Below, piece by piece: positions 30,701 to 43,700 of a stretch of DNA of 64,000 nt (within the stretch, counting starts at the first letter, position 1; every line of letters starts with the position of its first letter). The translations under genes and the position numbers were made by a program. This DNA comes from Terebella lapidaria (taxonomy: Eukaryota; Annelida; Polychaeta; Terebellida; Terebellidae): positions 39,194,120-39,258,119 of the forward strand of contig OX424563.1 of the NCBI GenBank assembly GCA_949152475.1, given 5' to 3'. The notes under the pieces were generated by a model. It was not told where the DNA came from and did no database searches. It saw only the letters and a list, made by a program, of their open reading frames with translations.

Positions 30701-33322
30701 ATGTGACGCTCCACCTTACGATGGACATCTGACGCTCCACTGTACGATCGGCATGTGATGCTCCACTGTACAATGCACATGTGACGCTCCACCGTATGAT
30801 GGACATGCAAGGCTCCACTGTACAATGGACATGTGACACTCCACCGTACGATGGACATGCGACGCTCTACCGTAGGATGGACTAGCGAAGCTCCACCGTA
30901 AGATGGACATGTGACGCTCCACAGTACGATGGACATCTGACGCTCCACCGTACGATGGACATGTGATGCTCCACTGTACGATGGACATGTGATGCTCCAC
31001 CGTACGATGGACATGGGACGCTCCAATGTACGATGGACATGCGACGCTCCACTGTACGATGGACATGCGATGCTCCACTGTACGACGGACATGTGACGCT
31101 CCACTGTATGATGGACATGCGAGGTTCCACCGTACGATGGACATGGGATGCTCCATCGTACGATGGACATGTGACGCTCCACCGTACGATCGACATGCGA
31201 TGCTCCACCGTACGATGGACATGTGATGCTCCATCGTACGATGGACATCTGACGCTCCACCGTACGATGGACATGCTATGCTCCACCGTACGATGGACAT
31301 GTGACGCTCCACCGTACGATGGACATGGGACGCTCCACCGTACAATGGACATGTGACGCTCCATCGTACGATGGACATGTGACGCTATACTGAATGATGG
31401 ACATGCGAGGCTCCACCGTAAGATGGACATGTGACGCTCCACCGTATGATGGACATGCGACGCTCAATCGTACGATGGACATGGGATGCTCCACCGTATG
31501 ATGGACATGTGACGCTCCACCGTACGATGGACATGTGACGCTCCACTGTATGATGGACATGTGACGCTCCACCGTACGATGGACATGTGACGCTCCACTG
31601 TATGATGGAAATGCAAAGCTCCACTGTACGATGGACATGTGACGCTCCACCGTACAATGGACATACGAGGCTCCATCGTAAGATGGACATGTGACGCTCC
31701 ACTGTACAATGGACATGTGACGCTCCACCGTATGATGGACATGCAAGGCTCCACTGTACAATGGACATGTGACACTCCACCGTACGATGGACATGCGACG
31801 CTCTACCGTAGGATGGACTAGCGAAGCTCCACCGTAAGATGGACATGTGACGCTCCACAGTACGATGGACATCTGACGCTCCACCGTACGATGGACATGC
31901 TATGCTCCAGCGTACGATAGACATGTGACGCTCCACCGTACGATGGACATGGGACGCTCCACCGTATAATGGACATGTGACGCTCCACCGTACGATGGAC
32001 ATGAGACGCTCCACCGTATATGGACATGTGACGCTCCACCGTACGATGGACATGTGACGCTCCACTGTATGATGGACATGCAAAGCTCCACTGTACGATG
32101 GACATGTGACGCTCCACCGTACGATGGACATGTGATGTTCCACCGTACGATGGACATCTGACGCTCCACCGTAGGATGGACATGTGACGCTCCACCGTAC
32201 GATGGACATGTGATGCTCCACCGTACGATGGACATGGGATGCTCCATCGTACGATGGACAGGTGATGCTCCACCATACGATGGACATGCTATGCTCCACC
32301 GTACGATGGACATTTGACGCTCCACCGTACGATGGACATGAGACGCTCCACCGTACGATCGACATGCGATGCTTCACAGTACGATTGACATGTGATGCTC
32401 CACTGTACGATGGACATCTAACGCTCCACCATACGATGGACATGAGATGCTCCACCGTACGATGGACATGTGACGCTCCACCGAATGATGGACATGGGAC
32501 GCTCCACCGTACAATGGACATGTGACGCTCCATCGTACGATGGACATGTGACGCTATACTGAATGATGGACATGCGAGGCTCCACCGTAAGATGGACATG
32601 TGACGCTCCACCGTATGATGGACATGCGACGCTCAATCGTACGATGGACATGGGATGCTCCACCGTATGATGGACATGTGACGCTCCACCGTACGATGGA
32701 CATGTGACGCTCCACTGTATGATGGACATGTGACGCTCCACCATACGATGGACATGTGACGCTCCACTGTATGATGGAAATGCAAAGCTCCACTGTACGA
32801 TGGACATGTGACGCTCCACCGTACAATGGACATACGAGGCTCCATCGTAAGATGGACATGTGACGCTCCACTGTACAATGGACATGTGACGCTCCACCGT
32901 ATGATTGACATGCAAGGCTCCACTGTACAATGGACATGTGACACTCCACCGTACGATGGACATGCGACGCTCTACCGTAGGATGGACTAGCGAAGCTCCA
33001 CCGTAAGATGGACATGTGACGCTCCACAGTACGATGGACATCTGACGCTCCACCGTACGATGGACATGCTATGCTCCAGCGTACGATAGACATGTGACGC
33101 TCCACCGTACGATGGACATGGGACGCTCCACCGTATAATGGACATGTGACGCTCCACCGTACGATGGACATGAGACGCTCCACCGTACGATGGACATGAG
33201 ACGCTCCACCGTATATGGACATGTGACGCTCCACCGTACGATGGACATGTGACGCTCCACTGTATGATGGACATGCAAAGCTCCACTGTACGATGGACAT
33301 GTGACGCTCCACCGTACGATGG
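24633..33322. repeat. Second copy of bases 1-8,690 (offset 24,632)
   Basis: Position 24,633 restarts the sequence seen at position 1, and the match runs to about 33,322. The offset 24,632 equals 948 x 26 - 16, and I count sixteen 25-bp units between 1 and 24,632, which agrees. Very few differences were noticed, including A3415 against G28047. The match ends where this copy joins sequence like 10,820 rather than 8,690, because only one 2,130-bp unit is present here. Confidence 0.86.
31182..33311. repeat. 2,130-bp unit, single copy
   Basis: This corresponds to 6,550-8,679 at +24,632 and to 17,358-19,487 at +13,824. Here the unit is present once, against two tandem copies in each 8.7-kb block. 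It shows either loss by unequal exchange or a state before the 2.1-kb duplication. Confidence 0.8.
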
Positions 33323-34689
33323 ACATGTGATGTTCCACCGTACGATGGACATCTGACGCTCCACCGTAGGATGGACATGTGACGCTCCACCGTACGATGG
33401 ACATGTGATGCTCCACCGTACGATGGACATGGGATGCTCCATCGTACGATGGACAGGTGATGCTCCACCATACGATGGACATGCTATGCTCCACCGTACG
33501 ATGGACATTTGACGCTCCACCGTACGATGGACATGAGACGCTCCACCGTACGATCGACATGCGATGCTTCACAGTACGATTGACATGTGATGCTCCACTG
33601 TACGATGGACATCTAACGCTCCACCATACGATGGACATGAGATGCTCCACCGTACGATGGACATGTGACGCTCCACCGAATGATGGACATGCGAGGTTCC
33701 ACCGTAAGATGGACATGTGTCGCTCCACCGTACGATAGACATGCGATGCTCCACCGTACGATGGACATGTGATGCTCCACTGTACAATGGACATGTGACG
33801 CTCCACCGTATGATGGACATGCAAGGCTCCACTGTACAATGGACATGTGACACTCCACCGTACGATGGACATGCGACGCTCTACCGTAGGATGGACTAGC
33901 GAAGCTCCACCGTAAGATGGACATGTGACGCTCCACAGTACGATGGACATCTGACGCTCCACCGTACGATGGACATGCTATGCTCCAGCGTACGATAGAC
34001 ATGTGACGCTCCACCGTACGATGGACATGGGACGCTAAACCGTATAATGGACATGTGACGCTCCACCGTACGATGGACATGAGACGCTCCACCGTATATG
34101 GACATGTGACGCTCCACCGTACGATGGACATGTGACGCTCCACTGTATGATGGACATGCAAAGCTCCACTGTACGATGGACATGTGACGCTCCACCGTAC
34201 GATGGACATACGAGGCTCCACCGTAAGATGGACATGTGACGCTCCACCGTACGATAGACATGCGATGCTCCACCGTACGATGGACATGTGATGCTCCACT
34301 GTACAATGGACATGTGACGCTCCACCGTATGATGGACATGCAAGGCTCCACTGTACAATGGACATGTGACACTCCACCGTACGATGGACATGCGACGCTC
34401 TACCGTAGGATGGACTAGCGAAGCTCCACCGTAAGATGGACATGTGACGCTCCACCGTACGATGGACATCTGACGCTCCACCGTACGATGGACCTGCTAT
34501 GCTCCAGCGTACGATAGACATGTGACGCTCCACCGTACGATGGACATGCGACGCTCTACCGTAGGATGGACTAGCGAAGCTCCACCGTAAGATGGACATG
34601 TGACGCTCCACCGTACGATGGACATCTGACGCTCCACCGTACGATGGACATGCTATGCTCCAGCGTACGATAGACATGTGACGCTCCAC
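33323..34689. repeat. Transition segment before the 6.1-kb repeats
   Basis: These 26-bp units match 19,499-20,865 at +13,824. A private change near 33,718 (CATGTGTCGCTCC where other copies read CATGTGACGCTCC) is unique to this segment as far as I could see. Confidence 0.78.
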
Positions 34690-37600
34690 CGTACGATGGA
34701 CATGTGACGCTCCACTGTATGATGGACATGCAAAGCTCCACTGTACGATGGACATGTGACGCTCCACCGTACGATGGACATACGAGGCTCCACCGTAAGA
34801 TGGACATGTGACGCTCCACTGTACAATGGACATGTGACGCTCCACCGTATGATGGACATGCAAGGCTCCACTGTACAATGGACATGGGACGCTCCACCGA
34901 ATGATGGACATGCGAGGCTCCACCATAAGATGGACATGTGACGCTCCACCGTACGATGGACATGCGACGCTCCACCGTACGATGGACATGTGACGCTCCA
35001 CCGAAGGATGGACATGTGATGCTCCACCGAAGGATGGACATGCGAGGCTCCACTGTAAGATGGACATGTTATGCTCCACCGTACGATGGACATGCGACGC
35101 TCCATCGTACGATGGACATGGGATGCTCCACCGTATGATGGACATGTGACACTCCACTGTACGATGGATATGCGATGCTCCACCGTACGATGGACATGTG
35201 ATGTTCCACCGTACGATGGACATCTGACGCTCCACCGTAGGATGGACATGTGACGCTCCACCGTACGATGGACATGTGATGCTCCACCGTACGATGGACA
35301 TGGGATGCTCCATCGTACGATGGACATGTGATGCTCCACCATACGATGGACATGCTATGCTCTACCATACGATGGACATGTGACGCTCCACCGTACGATG
35401 GACATGAGACGCTCCACCGTACGATCGACATGCGATGTTTCACAGTACGATTGACATGTGATGCTCCACTGTACGATGGACATCTAACGCTCCACCATAC
35501 GATGGACATGAGATGCTCCACCGTACGATGGACATGTGACGCTCCACCGAATGATGGACATGCGAGGTTCCACCGTAAGATGGACATGTGACGCTCCACC
35601 GTACGATAGACATGCGATGCTCCACCGTACGATGGACATGTGACGCTCCACTGTACAATGGACATGTGACGCTCCACCGTATGATGGACATGCAAGGCTC
35701 CACTGTACAATGGACATGTGACACTCCACCGTACGATGGACATGCGACGCTCTACCGTAGGATGGACTAGCGAAGCTCCACCGTACGATGGACATGTGAC
35801 GCTCCACTGTACAATGGACATGTGACGCTCCACCGTATGATGGACATGCAAGGCTCCACTGTACAATGGACATGTGACACTCCACCGTACGATGGACATG
35901 CGACGCTCTACCGTAGGATGGACTAGCGAAGCTCCACCGTAAGATGGACATCTGACGCTCCACCGTACGATGGACATGTGATGCTCCACTGTACGATGGA
36001 CATGTGACGCTCCACCGTACGATGGACATGGGACGCTCCAATGTACGATGGACATGCGACGCTCCACTGTACGATGGACATGCGATGCTCCACTGTACGA
36101 CGGACATGTGACGCTCCACTTTACGATGGACATCTGACGCTCCACTGTACGATCGGCATGTGATGCTCCACTGTACAATGCACATGTGACGCTCCACCGT
36201 ATGATGGACATGCAAGGCTCCACTGTACAATGGACATGTGACACTCCACCGTACGATGGACATGCGACGCTCTACCGTAGGATGGACTAGCGAAGCTCCA
36301 CCGTAAGATGGACATGTGACGCTCCACAGTACGATGGACATCTGACGCTCCACCGTACGATGGACATGTGATGCTCCACTGTACGATGGACATGTGATGC
36401 TCCACCGTACGATGGACATGGGACGCTCCAATGTACGATGGACATGCGACGCTCCACTGTACGATGGACATGCGATGCTCCACTGTACGACGGACATGTG
36501 ACGCTCCACTGTATGATGGACATGCGAGGTTCCACCGTACGATGGACATGGGATGCTCCATCGTACGATGGACATGTGACGCTCCACCGTACGATCGACA
36601 TGCGATGCTCCACCGTACGATGGACATGTGATGCTCCATCGTACGATGGACATCTGACGCTCCACCGTACGATGGACATGCTATGCTCCACCGTACGATG
36701 GACATGTGACGCTCCACCGTACGATGGACATGGGACGCTCCACCGTACAATGGACATGTGACGCTCCATCGTACGATGGACATGTGACGCTATACTGAAT
36801 GATGGACATGCGAGGCTCCACCGTAAGATGGACATGTGACGCTCCACCGTATGATGGACATGCGACGCTCAATCGTACGATGGACATGGGATGCTCCACC
36901 GTATGATGGACATGTGACGCTCCACCGTACGATGGACATGTGACGCTCCACTGTATGATGGACATGTGACGCTCCACCGTACGATGGACATGTGACGCTC
37001 CACTGTATGATGGAAATGCAAAGCTCCACTGTACGATGGACATGTGACGCTCCACCGTACAATGGACATACGAGGCTCCATCGTAAGATGGACATGTGAC
37101 GCTCCACTGTACAATGGACATGTGACGCTCCACCGTATGATGGACATGCAAGGCTCCACTGTACAATGGACATGTGACACTCCACCGTACGATGGACATG
37201 CGACGCTCTACCGTAGGATGGACTAGCGAAGCTCCACCGTAAGATGGACATGTGACGCTCCACAGTACGATGGACATCTGACGCTCCACCGTACGATGGA
37301 CATGCTATGCTCCAGCGTACGATAGACATGTGACGCTCCACCGTACGATGGACATGGGACGCTCCACCGTATAATGGACATGTGACGCTCCACCGTACGA
37401 TGGACATGAGACGCTCCACCGTATATGGACATGTGACGCTCCACCGTACGATGGACATGTGACGCTCCACTGTATGATGGACATGCAAAGCTCCACTGTA
37501 CGATGGACATGTGACGCTCCACCGTACGATGGACATACGAGGCTCCACCGTAAGATGGACATGTGACGCTCCACCGTACGATAGACATGCGATGCTCCAC

Positions 37601-40600
37601 CGTACGATGGACATGTGATGCTCCACTGTACAATGGACATGTGACGCTCCACCGTATGATGGACATGCAAGGCTCCACTGTACAATGGACATGTGACACT
37701 CCACCGTACGATGGACATGCGACGCTCTACCGTAGGATGGACTAGCGAAGCTCCACCGTAAGATGGACATGTGACGCTCCACAGTACGATGGACATCTGA
37801 CGCTCCACCGTACGATGGACATGTGATGCTCCACTGTACGATGGACATGTGACGCTCCACCGTACGATGGACATGGGACGCTCCAATGTACGATGGACAT
37901 GCGACGCTCCACTGTACGATGGACATGCGATGCTCCACTGTACGACGGACATGTGACGCTCCACTGTATGATGGACATGCGAGGTTCCACCGTACGATGG
38001 ACATGGGATGCTCCATCGTACGATGGACATGTGACGCTCCACCGTACGATCGACATGTGATGCTCCACCGTACGATGGACATGTGATGCTCCATCGTACG
38101 ATGGACATCTGACGCTCCACCGTACGATGGACATGCTATGCTCCACCGTACGATGGACATGTGACGCTCCACCGTACGATGGACACGGGACGCTCCACCG
38201 TACAATGGACATGTGACGCTCCATCGTACGATGGACATGCGACGCTATACTGAATGATGGACATGCGAGGCTCCACTGTAAGATGGACATGTGACGCTCC
38301 ACCGTATGATGGACATGCGACGCTCAATCGTACGATGGACATGGGATGCTCCACCGTATGATGGACATGTGACGCTCCACCGTACGATGGACATGTGACG
38401 CTCCACTGTATGATGGACATGTGACGCTCCACCGTACGATGGACATGTGACGCTCCACTGTATGATGGAAATGCAAAGCTCCACTGTACGATGGACATGT
38501 GACGCTCCATCGTACGATGGACATACGAGGCTCCATCGTAAGATGGACATGTGACGCTCCACTGTACAATGGACATGTGACGCTCCACCGTATGATGGAC
38601 ATGCAAGGCTCCACTGTACAATGGACATGTGACACTCCACCGTACGATGGACATGCGACGCTCTACCGTAGGATGGACTAGCGAAGCTCCACCGTAAGAT
38701 GGACATGTGACGCTCCACAGTACGATGGACATCTGACGCTCCACCGTACGATGGACATGCTATGCTCCAGCGTACGATAGACATGTGACGCTCCACCGTA
38801 CGATGGACATGGGACGCTCCACCGTATAATGGACATGTGACGCTCCACCGTACGATGGACATGAGACGCTCCACCGTATATGGACATGTGACGCTCCACC
38901 GTACGATGGACATGTGACGCTCCACTGTATGATGGACATGCAAAGCTCCACTGTACGATGGACATGTGACGCTCCACCGTACGATGGACATACGAGGCTC
39001 CACCGTAAGATGGACATGTGACACTCCGCTGTACGATGGACATGCGACGCTCCACTGTACGATGGACATGTTACGCTCCACCGTACGATGGACATGCGAC
39101 GCTCCATCGTACGATGGACATGGGATGCTCCACCGTATGATGGACATGTGACACTCCGCTGTACGATGGACATGCGACGATCCACTGTACGATGGACATG
39201 TTACGCTCCACCGTACGATGGACATGCGACGCTCCATCGTACGATGGACATGGGATGCTCCACCGTATGATGGACATGTGACACTCCACTGTACGATGGA
39301 TATGCGATGCTCCACCGTACGATGGACATGTGATGTTCCACCGTACGATGGACATCTGACGCTCCACCGTAGGATGGACATGTGACGCTCCACCGTACGA
39401 TGGACATGTGATGCTCCACCGTACGATGGACATGGGATGCTCCATCGTACGATGGACAGGTGATGCTCCACCATACGATGGACATGCTATGCTCCACCGT
39501 ACGATGGACATTTGACGCTCCACCGTACGATGGACATGAGACGCTCCACCGTACGATCGACATGCGATGCTTCACAGTACGATTGACATGTGATGCTCCA
39601 CTGTACGATGGACATCTAACGCTCCACCATACGATGGACATGAGATGCTCCACCGTACGATGGACATGTGACGCTCCACCGAATGATGGACATGCGAGGT
39701 TCCACCGTAAGATGGACATGTGACGCTCCACCGTACGATAGACATGCGATGCTCCACCGTACGATGGACATGTGATGCTCCACTGTACAATGGACATGTG
39801 ACGCTCCACCGTATGATGGACATGCAAGGCTCCACTGTACAATGGACATGTGACACTCCACCGTACGATGGACATGCGACGCTCTACCGTAGGATGGACT
39901 AGCGAAGCTCCACCGTAAGATGGACATGTGACGCTCCACAGTACGATGGACATCTGACGCTCCACCGTACGATGGACATGCTATGCTCCAGCGTACGATA
40001 GACATGTGACGCTCCACCGTACGATGGACATGGGACGCTCCACCGTATAATGGACATGTGACGCTCCACCGTACGATGGACATGAGACGCTCCACCGTAT
40101 ATGGACATGTGACGCTCCACCGTACGATGGACATGTGACGCTCCACTGTATGATGGACATGCAAAGCTCCACTGTACGATGGACATGTGACGCTCCACCG
40201 TACGATGGACATACGAGGCTCCACCGTAAGATGGACATGTGATGCTCCACCGTACGATAGACATGCGATGCTCCACCGTACGATGGACATGTGATGCTCC
40301 ACTGTACAATGGACATGTGACGCTCCACCGTATGATGGACATGCAAGGCTCTACTGTACAATGGACATGTGACACTCCACCGTACGATGGACATGCGACG
40401 CTCTACCGTAGGATGGACTAGCGAAGCTCCACCGTAAGATGGACATGTGACGCTCCACCGTACGATGGACATCTGACGCTCCAAAGTACGATGGACCTGC
40501 TATGCTCCAGCGTACGATAGACATGTGACGCTCCACCGTACGATGGACATGCGACGCTCTACCGTAGGATGGACTAGCGAAGCTCCACCGTAAGATGGAC

Positions 40601-40795
40601 ATGTGACGCTCCACCGTACGATGGACATCTGACGCTCCACCGTACGATGGACATGCTATGCTCCAGCGTACGATAGACATGTGACGCTCCACCGTACGAT
40701 GGACATGGGACGCTCCACCGTATAATGGACATGTGACGCTCCACCGTACGATGGACATGAGACGCTCCACCGTATATGGACATGTGACGCTCCAC
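34690..40795. repeat. 6,106-bp higher-order repeat, copy 1
   Basis: From about 34,690 the unit order recurs at +6,106 (235 x 26 - 4). The left edge is where 34,680 (CCAGCGTACGATAGACATG) and 40,786 (CCACCGTATATGG) stop matching. The first 1.85 kb still aligns with the bridging segment at 20,866-22,717. The copy contains the 130-bp duplication at 39,021-39,280. Near 40,483 it carries CCAAAGTACGATGG, a variant absent from the equivalent older position near 34,478. Confidence 0.85.
39021..39280. repeat. 130-bp (five-unit) tandem duplication
   Basis: The five-unit run beginning ACACTCCGCTGTACG at 39,021 repeats at 39,151. The second copy carries GACGATCCACTG where the first has GACGCTCCACTG. The pair recurs at 45,127, 50,402, 54,299 and 61,704, and in partly overwritten form at 60,405. 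It is confined to the 6.1-kb repeats; CTCCGCTG was not seen in the first 35 kb. Confidence 0.85.
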
Positions 40796-43700
40796 CGTAC
40801 GATGGACATGTGACGCTCCACTGTATGATGGACATGCAAAGCTCCACTGTACGATGGACATGTGACGCTCCACCGTACGATGGACATACGAGGCTCCACC
40901 GTAAGATGGACATGTGACGCTCCACTGTACAATGGACATGTGACGCTCCACCGTATGATGGACATGCAAGGCTCCACTGTACAATGGACATGGGACGCTC
41001 CAACGAATGATGGACATGCGAGGCTCCACCATAAGATGGACATGTGACGCTCCACCGTACGATGGACATGCGACGCTCCACCGTACGATGGACATGTGAC
41101 GCTCCACCGAAGGATGGACATGTGATGCTCCACCGAAGGATGGACATGCGAGGCTCCACTGTAAGATGGACATGTTATGCTCCACCGTACGATGGACATG
41201 CGACGCTCCATCGTACGATGGACATGGGATGCTCCACCGTATGATGGACATGTGACACTCCACTGTACGATGGATATGCGATGCTCCACCGTACGATGGA
41301 CATGTGATGTTCCACCGTACGATGGACATCTGACGCTCCACCGTAGGATGGACATGTGACGCTCCACCGTACGATGGACATGTGATGCTCCACCGTACGA
41401 TGGACATGGGATGCTCCATCGTACGATGGACATGTGATGCTCCACCATACGATGGACATGCTATGCTCTACCATACGATGGACATGTGACGCTCCACCGT
41501 ACGATGGACATGAGACGCTCCACCGTACGATCGACATGCGATGTTTCACAGTACGATTGACATGTGATGCTCCACTGTACGATGGACATCTAACGCTCCA
41601 CCATACGATGGACATGAGATGCTCCACCGTACGATGGACATGTGACGCTCCACCGAATGATGGACATGCGAGGTTCCACCGTAAGATGGACATGTGACGC
41701 TCCACCGTACGATAGACATGCGATGCTCCACCGTACGATGGACATGTGACGCTCCACTGTACAATGGACATGTGACGCTCCACCGTATGATGGACATGCA
41801 AGGCTCCACTGTACAATGGACATGTGACACTCCACCGTACGATGGACATGCGACGCTCTACCGTAGGATGGACTAGCGAAGCTCCACCGTACGATGGACA
41901 TGTGACGCTCCACTGTACAATGGACATGTGACGCTCCACCGTATGATGGACATGCAAGGCTCCACTGTACAATGGACATGTGACACTCCACCGTACGATG
42001 GACATGCGACGCTCTACCGTAGGATGGACTAGCGAAGCTCCACCGTAAGATGGACATCTGACGCTCCACCGTACGATGGACATGTGATGCTCCACTGTAC
42101 GATGGACATGTGACGCTCCACCGTACGATGGACATGGGACGCTCCAATGTACGATGGACATGCGACGCTCCACTGTACGATGGACATGCGATGCTCCACT
42201 GTACGACGGACATGTGACGCTCCACTTTACGATGGACATCTGACGCTCCACTGTACGATCGGCATGTGATGCTCCACTGTACAATGCACATGTGACGCTC
42301 CACCGTATGATGGACATGCAAGGCTCCACTGTACAATGGACATGTGACACTCCACCGTACGATGGACATGCGACGCTCTACCGTAGGATGGACTAGCGAA
42401 GCTCCACCGTAAGATGGACATGTGACGCTCCACAGTACGATGGACATCTGACGCTCCACCGTACGATGGACATGTGATGCTCCACTGTACGATGGACATG
42501 TGATGCTCCACCGTACGATGGACATGGGACGCTCCAATGTACGATGGACATGCGACGCTCCACTGTACGATGGACATGCGATGCTCCACTGTACGACGGA
42601 CATGTGACGCTCCACTGTATGATGGACATGCGAGGTTCCACCGTACGATGGACATGGGATGCTCCATCGTACGATGGACATGTGACGCTCCACCGTACGA
42701 TCGACATGCGATGCTCCACCGTACGATGGACATGTGATGCTCCATCGTACGATGGACATCTGACGCTCCACCGTACGATGGACATGCTATGCTCCACCGT
42801 ACGATGGACATGTGACGCTCCACCGTACGATGGACATGGGACGCTCCACCGTACAATGGACATGTGACGCTCCATCGTACGATGGACATGTGACGCTATA
42901 CTGAATGATGGACATGCGAGGCTCCACCGTAAGATGGACATGTGACGCTCCACCGTATGATGGACATGCGACGCTCAATCGTACGATGGACATGGGATGC
43001 TCCACCGTATGATGGACATGTGACGCTCCACCGTACGATGGACATGTGACGCTCCACTGTATGATGGACATGTGACGCTCCACCGTACGATGGACATGTG
43101 ACGCTCCACTGTATGATGGAAATGCAAAGCTCCACTGTACGATGGACATGTGACGCTCCACCGTACAATGGACATACGAGGCTCCATCGTAAGATGGACA
43201 TGTGACGCTCCACTGTACAATGGACATGTGACGCTCCACCGTATGATGGACATGCAAGGCTCCACTGTACAATGGACATGTGACACTCCACCGTACGATG
43301 GACATGCGACGCTCTACCGTAGGATGGACTAGCGAAGCTCCACCGTAAGATGGACATGTGACGCTCCACAGTACGATGGACATCTGACGCTCCACCGTAC
43401 GATGGACATGCTATGCTCCAGCGTACGATAGACATGTGACGCTCCACCGTACGATGGACATGGGACGCTCCACCGTATAATGGACATGTGACGCTCCACC
43501 GTACGATGGACATGAGACGCTCCACCGTATATGGACATGTGACGCTCCACCGTACGATGGACATGTGACGCTCCACTGTATGATGGACATGCAAAGCTCC
43601 ACTGTACGATGGACATGTGACGCTCCACCGTACGATGGACATACGAGGCTCCACCGTAAGATGGACATGTGACGCTCCACCGTACGATAGACATGCGATG

